NCBI GenBank assembly: GCA_964654415.1
Contig: CAZZIP010000001.1
Span: forward strand, 248,001 to 312,000
Direction of reading: 5' to 3'
DNA length: 64,000 nucleotides
DNA from: Methylohalobius sp964654415
GTDB lineage: Bacteria > Pseudomonadota > Gammaproteobacteria > Methylococcales > Methylothermaceae
Shown: positions 60,965-64,000 of the stretch, one piece after another
Numbering within the stretch: the stretch's first letter is position 1
Layout of the letters: every line of letters begins with the position of its first letter
Notes under the pieces: model-generated
The model's database searches: none
Seen by the model: only the letters and a program-made list of their open reading frames with translations
Told to the model about the DNA's origin: nothing
Made by a program: the position numbers and the translations under genes

Positions 60965-61648
60965 GTGGGAGGCGAAACCATCTTCCCGGTGGTGATATGG
61001 CGTCTTGGGCCGGTAGAGCTGACCGATACTCTGATGACTTCTGTGGGTCTGACGCTTGCGTTTTGGCTAGGAGGCGTTATGCTCTCCCGCCGCCTGCGCC
61101 TTAAACCTTCGCCGATCCAGGCGGCGCTCGAGGGGATCGTGCTGGCAATGGAGGAGGCAATCTCCCAGGTGCTTCCGGCGCACGCACAGCGAGTCGGGCC
61201 GTTCGTCATGGGGCTTTGGTGGTTTCTGTTGGCAGCCAACCTGATCGGTCTGGTTCCAGGACTCCATACGCCTACCCGGGATCTTTCCATCACCTCGGCT
61301 TTGGCGCTATTGGTGTTTTTGTCGGTGCACTGGTTCGGCATCCAAAGCGAGGGGGTTAGGTATCTTAGCCATTATCTCAAGCCGTTTCCATGGCTTGTTC
61401 CGTTTCATTTGGTGAGCGAGGTTACCCGTACCGTGGCCTTGGCGGTGCGGCTGTTCGGCAACATGCTGAGCTTAGATTTGGTGGCTTTGATCGTTTTGCT
61501 GCTGGCTGGTTTTTTGGTGCCGGTGCCGATCCTGATGCTGCATATCGTGGAGGCGCTGGTGCAGGCTTACATCTTCGGGATGTTGGCGTTGGTGTATATC
61601 GCATCTGGAATGCATTCCCGCGAGCAACGCAAGGAGGAAACAGGATGA
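60965..61648 (+). CDS. atpB: N-type ATPase subunit a
   Basis: 227 residues, five or six membrane helices, GTG start. LIGLVPGLHTPTRDLSITSALALLVFL and VTRTVALAVRLFGNMLSLDLVALI hold the conserved N/P-T-x-D and the essential Arg (in AVRLFGN) facing the c-ring. It forms the ion half-channels. The stop overlaps atpE by ATGA. Confidence 0.92.
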   Translation: MGGETIFPVVIWRLGPVELTDTLMTSVGLTLAFWLGGVMLSRRLRLKPSPIQAALEGIVLAMEEAISQVLPAHAQRVGPFVMGLWWFLLAANLIGLVPGLHTPTRDLSITSALALLVFLSVHWFGIQSEGVRYLSHYLKPFPWLVPFHLVSEVTRTVALAVRLFGNMLSLDLVALIVLLLAGFLVPVPILMLHIVEALVQAYIFGMLALVYIASGMHSREQRKEETG

Positions 61649-61914
61649 CAAACGATATGACTTGGATCGTCGTCGCCTCGACGGTGGCCTCGGCGCTAGG
61701 CATCGGGATCGGCGTGCTGGGGCCTGGCCTGGCCATGGGTCGGGCTATCGGTCAGGCTTTGGACGCGCTGGCGCGCCAGCCGGAGGCGGAGAAATCGCTG
61801 CTTAGGATGCTCTTCATCGGGCTGGCGATGATCGAATCTTTGGCTATTTACTGCCTGGTGATCGTCCTGATCATCTTGTTTCGCAATCCCCTGCTCGCCT
61901 ATGTGGTGGGGTAA
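61645..61914 (+). CDS. atpE: N-type ATPase subunit c
   Basis: 89 residues, two helices with a RQP loop (ALARQPEAEK). GIGIGVLGPGLAMGRA is the glycine-rich first helix and GLAMIESLAIYCLVI the second, with the ion-binding Glu64 followed by Ser65 and Tyr69. The Gln that binds Na+ in sodium rings (position 31-32) is Met31. The ES pair alone would fit Na+, but the missing Gln makes the ion uncertain. The ATG at 61645 has AGGAGG nearby and overlaps atpB. Confidence 0.9.
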   Translation: MTNDMTWIVVASTVASALGIGIGVLGPGLAMGRAIGQALDALARQPEAEKSLLRMLFIGLAMIESLAIYCLVIVLIILFRNPLLAYVVG

Positions 61915-61916
61915 GC

Positions 61917-62678
61917 GTGGAATTGAATTGGTCTACCTTCTTCTTGGAAATCGTCAACTTCCTGGTCCTGGTCTGGTTGGTCCAGCGTTACTTTTACCGG
62001 CCAGTGCGCCAGATCGTCGATCGGCGCCGGGAAGAGATCGATGCACGCCTGGCCGAAGCTGAAACCTTGCGCCAGCAGGCTTTAGCCACCCAGCAGCGCT
62101 ATGAGGGCCGACTGGCGGAGTGGGAGGCGGAGAAACGGCAGGCCTTTGCAAGCTTGCAGCAGGAGCTTGAGGCCGAGCGCAAACGCCGCCTCGACGTCCT
62201 AGCCGATGAGCTCAAAGCCGAGCGCAAAAAAGCCGAAGAATTGTGGGAACGGGATAAAAAAGAACAAGCGCGCCATCTTGAAGAGCAGGCCTTGGCCTTG
62301 GGGGCAGCCTTCGTGACCAAGCTCCTCAAGCGGCTGGCCGACCGCTATTTGCACCAGCGCTTGCTCGCGCAGGTTCTGGAAGACTTGGCGCTTTGGCCTG
62401 CCGAGAAAGTCGCAGAACTGGCTCGGGCCTGGCAGGCCAACCCTGCCCCGGTAACGGTGATCTCAGCTTTTCCCTTAGATGAGGAGGAGCGCCTTCAGAT
62501 CGGTGCCGCCTTAAACCGGCTTTTGGCGACAGAAGTCGAACCTGGCGTTGCCGTCGATCCGGCTCTGCTCGCCGGGGTGAGGATCGATCTGGGCGCTTAC
62601 GTGTTGCGCGCCAACCTCAAAGACGAGCTTGAGTTTTTCGCTCATGGATACGACGACGCTTGCCCGAACTCCCATTAA
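61917..62678 (+). CDS. atpF: N-type ATPase subunit b, fused b/delta type
   Basis: 253 residues from GTG 61917. A single N-terminal membrane helix (FFLEIVNFLVLVWLVQRYFY) is followed by a long charged coiled coil (residues 35-120) and a C-terminal domain (VTVISAFPLDEEERLQIGAAL to GVRIDLGAYVLRANLKDEL) like the C-terminal half of subunit delta. No atpH lies between it and atpA, so the fusion supplies the peripheral-stalk cap, as in other N-ATPases. Confidence 0.88.
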   Translation: MELNWSTFFLEIVNFLVLVWLVQRYFYRPVRQIVDRRREEIDARLAEAETLRQQALATQQRYEGRLAEWEAEKRQAFASLQQELEAERKRRLDVLADELKAERKKAEELWERDKKEQARHLEEQALALGAAFVTKLLKRLADRYLHQRLLAQVLEDLALWPAEKVAELARAWQANPAPVTVISAFPLDEEERLQIGAALNRLLATEVEPGVAVDPALLAGVRIDLGAYVLRANLKDELEFFAHGYDDACPNSH

Positions 62679-64000
62679 TTCTTTGCTTCAATCCCTCGCG
62701 CGACAGGTTGAGCGCTACCGTTTCGAGCCGCGCTTGACCGAGCAAGGCGAAGTGGTGTCGGTGGGAGACGGAATCGCCTGGATTCGCGGGCTGCCTTCGG
62801 CAGCGCTGGACGACCTGCTCGAATTCGAGGAGGGTAGCCGAGGCATGGTCTTCGATTTGCGGACCGAGATGGTCGGAGCGATCCTCCTTAAGCAGAGCGA
62901 TCGCCTGACCGCAGGTACCACCGTCCGGCGCTCCGGTAGGATTTTGAACATCCCAGTGGGAGATGCGCTTTTGGGACGGGTGGTCGATCCCTTAGGCTAT
63001 CCGCTCGACGGTTTGGCAGCGCCTGCCTGTGCTGCCCGCCGGCCGCTGGATGCGCCATCGCCCCCCATCGTCGCGCGCGATTTTGTCCAAGAACCTCTTT
63101 ATACCGGCTGCAAGATCGTCGACTGCCTGATTCCCATCGGCCGCGGCCAGCGCCAGCTCATCATCGGCGATGGGGGGACCGGGCGCAGCTCCCTAGCGCT
63201 GGATGCGGTGATCCACCAGCGCGGTCAAAATGTGCTCTGCGTCTACGTATTGATCGGCCAGAAGCGCTCGAGCGTGGTCGCTACCATCGAGACTTTGCGT
63301 CGGTACGGCGCTATGGACTATACCGTGGTGGTGGTGGGAGAGGCTTTTGCCCTGCCAGGACTGAAGTACCTAGCCCCCATGGCCGGCTGTGCCATCGCCG
63401 AGTATTGGATGGAGCGCGGCCGCGATACCTTAGTGGTTTACGACGACTTGAGCACCCATGCTTACACTTACCGGGAACTGTCCCTGTTGCTGAACCGCCC
63501 GCCGGGGCGAGAGGCCTACCCGGGGGATATCTTCTACCTCCACTCCCGCCTTCTGGAGCGCGCCACTCGCCTGAATGCGGATCACGGAGGCGGCAGCATG
63601 ACCGCGCTCGCCGTCGTCGAGACCAAGCAGGGAGAGATCGCCGCATACATTCCCACCAATCTGATCTCGATCACCGATGGCCAGATTTATCTGGATCCGC
63701 AATTGTTCGCATCCGGTTTCCGCCCCGCCATCGATATCGGCAAATCGGTCTCTAGGATCGGCGGCAAGGCGCAGCACCCTAAGATCAAGGCCGAAGCCGG
63801 GCGGATGAAGCTGGACTACCTTCAGTTCTTAGAACTGGAAGCGTTCACCCGCTTCGGCGCCAAGCTGGAGGAAAGCGTAGCGCGCAAGATCCAGCGCGGC
63901 CGGCTTTTGCGCGAGATCTTAAAGCAGGATCGCCTCCATCCCCTGCCGATCGAATTTGAACTGGCCTGGCTGATCGCCTTCAACGAGGGATTGTTCGACC
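62644..64000 (+). CDS. atpA: N-type ATPase subunit alpha (cut by the window end)
   Basis: ATG 62644, overlapping the end of atpF by 35 bases; 452 codons are visible and the frame is still open at 64000. The alpha features are present: the beta-barrel front (GEVVSVGDGIAWIRGLP), VGDALLGRVVDPLGYPLDG, and FYLHSRLLERATRLN. The nucleotide loop is unusual: where alpha subunits have GDRQTGKT, this reads GDGGTGRS (175-182), so the P-loop lysine is Arg181. This is the non-catalytic site, so turnover may persist, but nucleotide binding there is probably altered. Confidence 0.92.
   Translation, partial: MDTTTLARTPINSLLQSLARQVERYRFEPRLTEQGEVVSVGDGIAWIRGLPSAALDDLLEFEEGSRGMVFDLRTEMVGAILLKQSDRLTAGTTVRRSGRILNIPVGDALLGRVVDPLGYPLDGLAAPACAARRPLDAPSPPIVARDFVQEPLYTGCKIVDCLIPIGRGQRQLIIGDGGTGRSSLALDAVIHQRGQNVLCVYVLIGQKRSSVVATIETLRRYGAMDYTVVVVGEAFALPGLKYLAPMAGCAIAEYWMERGRDTLVVYDDLSTHAYTYRELSLLLNRPPGREAYPGDIFYLHSRLLERATRLNADHGGGSMTALAVVETKQGEIAAYIPTNLISITDGQIYLDPQLFASGFRPAIDIGKSVSRIGGKAQHPKIKAEAGRMKLDYLQFLELEAFTRFGAKLEESVARKIQRGRLLREILKQDRLHPLPIEFELAWLIAFNEGLFD

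Overview
The window looks like a chromosomal piece of a gammaproteobacterium of fairly high GC. The evidence is the initiator tRNA followed by rimP-nusA-infB-rbfA-truB-rpsO-pnp and the run glyA-nrdR-ribD-ribE-ribB-ribH-nusB-thiL-pgpA, both typical of that class. An archaeal-type RNA ligase and an N-type rotary ATPase next to nitric oxide reductase would suit a thermophilic or respiratory-versatile lineage such as methanotrophs or sulfur oxidisers. That placement is inference; no rRNA or species marker was matched.

Layout. (1) About 1-31 kb is a surface-glycan island. Three genes on + (1-2672) converge with a long run on - (30992 down to 2657). The run holds about a dozen glycosyltransferases of the GT2 and GT4 types, a polysaccharide deacetylase, a sulfatase-like membrane protein, methyltransferases, a CapK-like adenylating enzyme and a Wzm/Wzt-type ABC exporter. 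Most junctions are 4-base ATGA overlaps, so translation is probably coupled. The island is mosaic: AT-rich blocks alternate with GC-rich ones, a 484-bp segment is duplicated, and there are decayed pieces of a sulfotransferase, glycosyltransferases, a nucleotidyltransferase antitoxin and the exporter ATPase. A DUF433/DUF5615 toxin-antitoxin pair and an Rpn/DUF4351 gene sit between the exporter permease and ATPase. (2) At 31.0-34.8 kb lie tRNA-Gly(CCC), a small zinc-ribbon protein, a PIN-domain RNA-ligase partner convergent with the RNA ligase, and the ABC-F protein EttA. (3) At 34.9-42.0 kb is the glyA to pgpA housekeeping operon for one-carbon metabolism, riboflavin synthesis, NusB, ThiL and PgpA. 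(4) At 42.0-50.4 kb is the metY-rimP to pnp translation and RNA-decay operon. (5) At 50.4-55.9 kb on - is a tripartite MacB-like export system (adaptor, ATPase, two permeases) followed by an isoaspartyl peptidase/asparaginase and a DUF488 protein. (6) From 55.9 kb to the right edge on + a methyltransferase, a small membrane protein, norC and norB run without gaps into atpD-C-Q-B-E-F-A of an N-type ATPase; atpA is cut by the window end.

How the genes work together. The island builds an O-antigen-like polysaccharide exported by the ABC transporter. A membrane-anchored coiled-coil methyltransferase immediately downstream of the exporter ATPase may cap the chain. The last region joins NO reduction to a second rotary ATPase in one transcription unit, with three oddities: atpR is absent, the alpha P-loop lysine is arginine, and the usual Na+-ligand glutamine of subunit c is methionine. 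Nothing in the window is a CRISPR array, prophage or complete insertion sequence.
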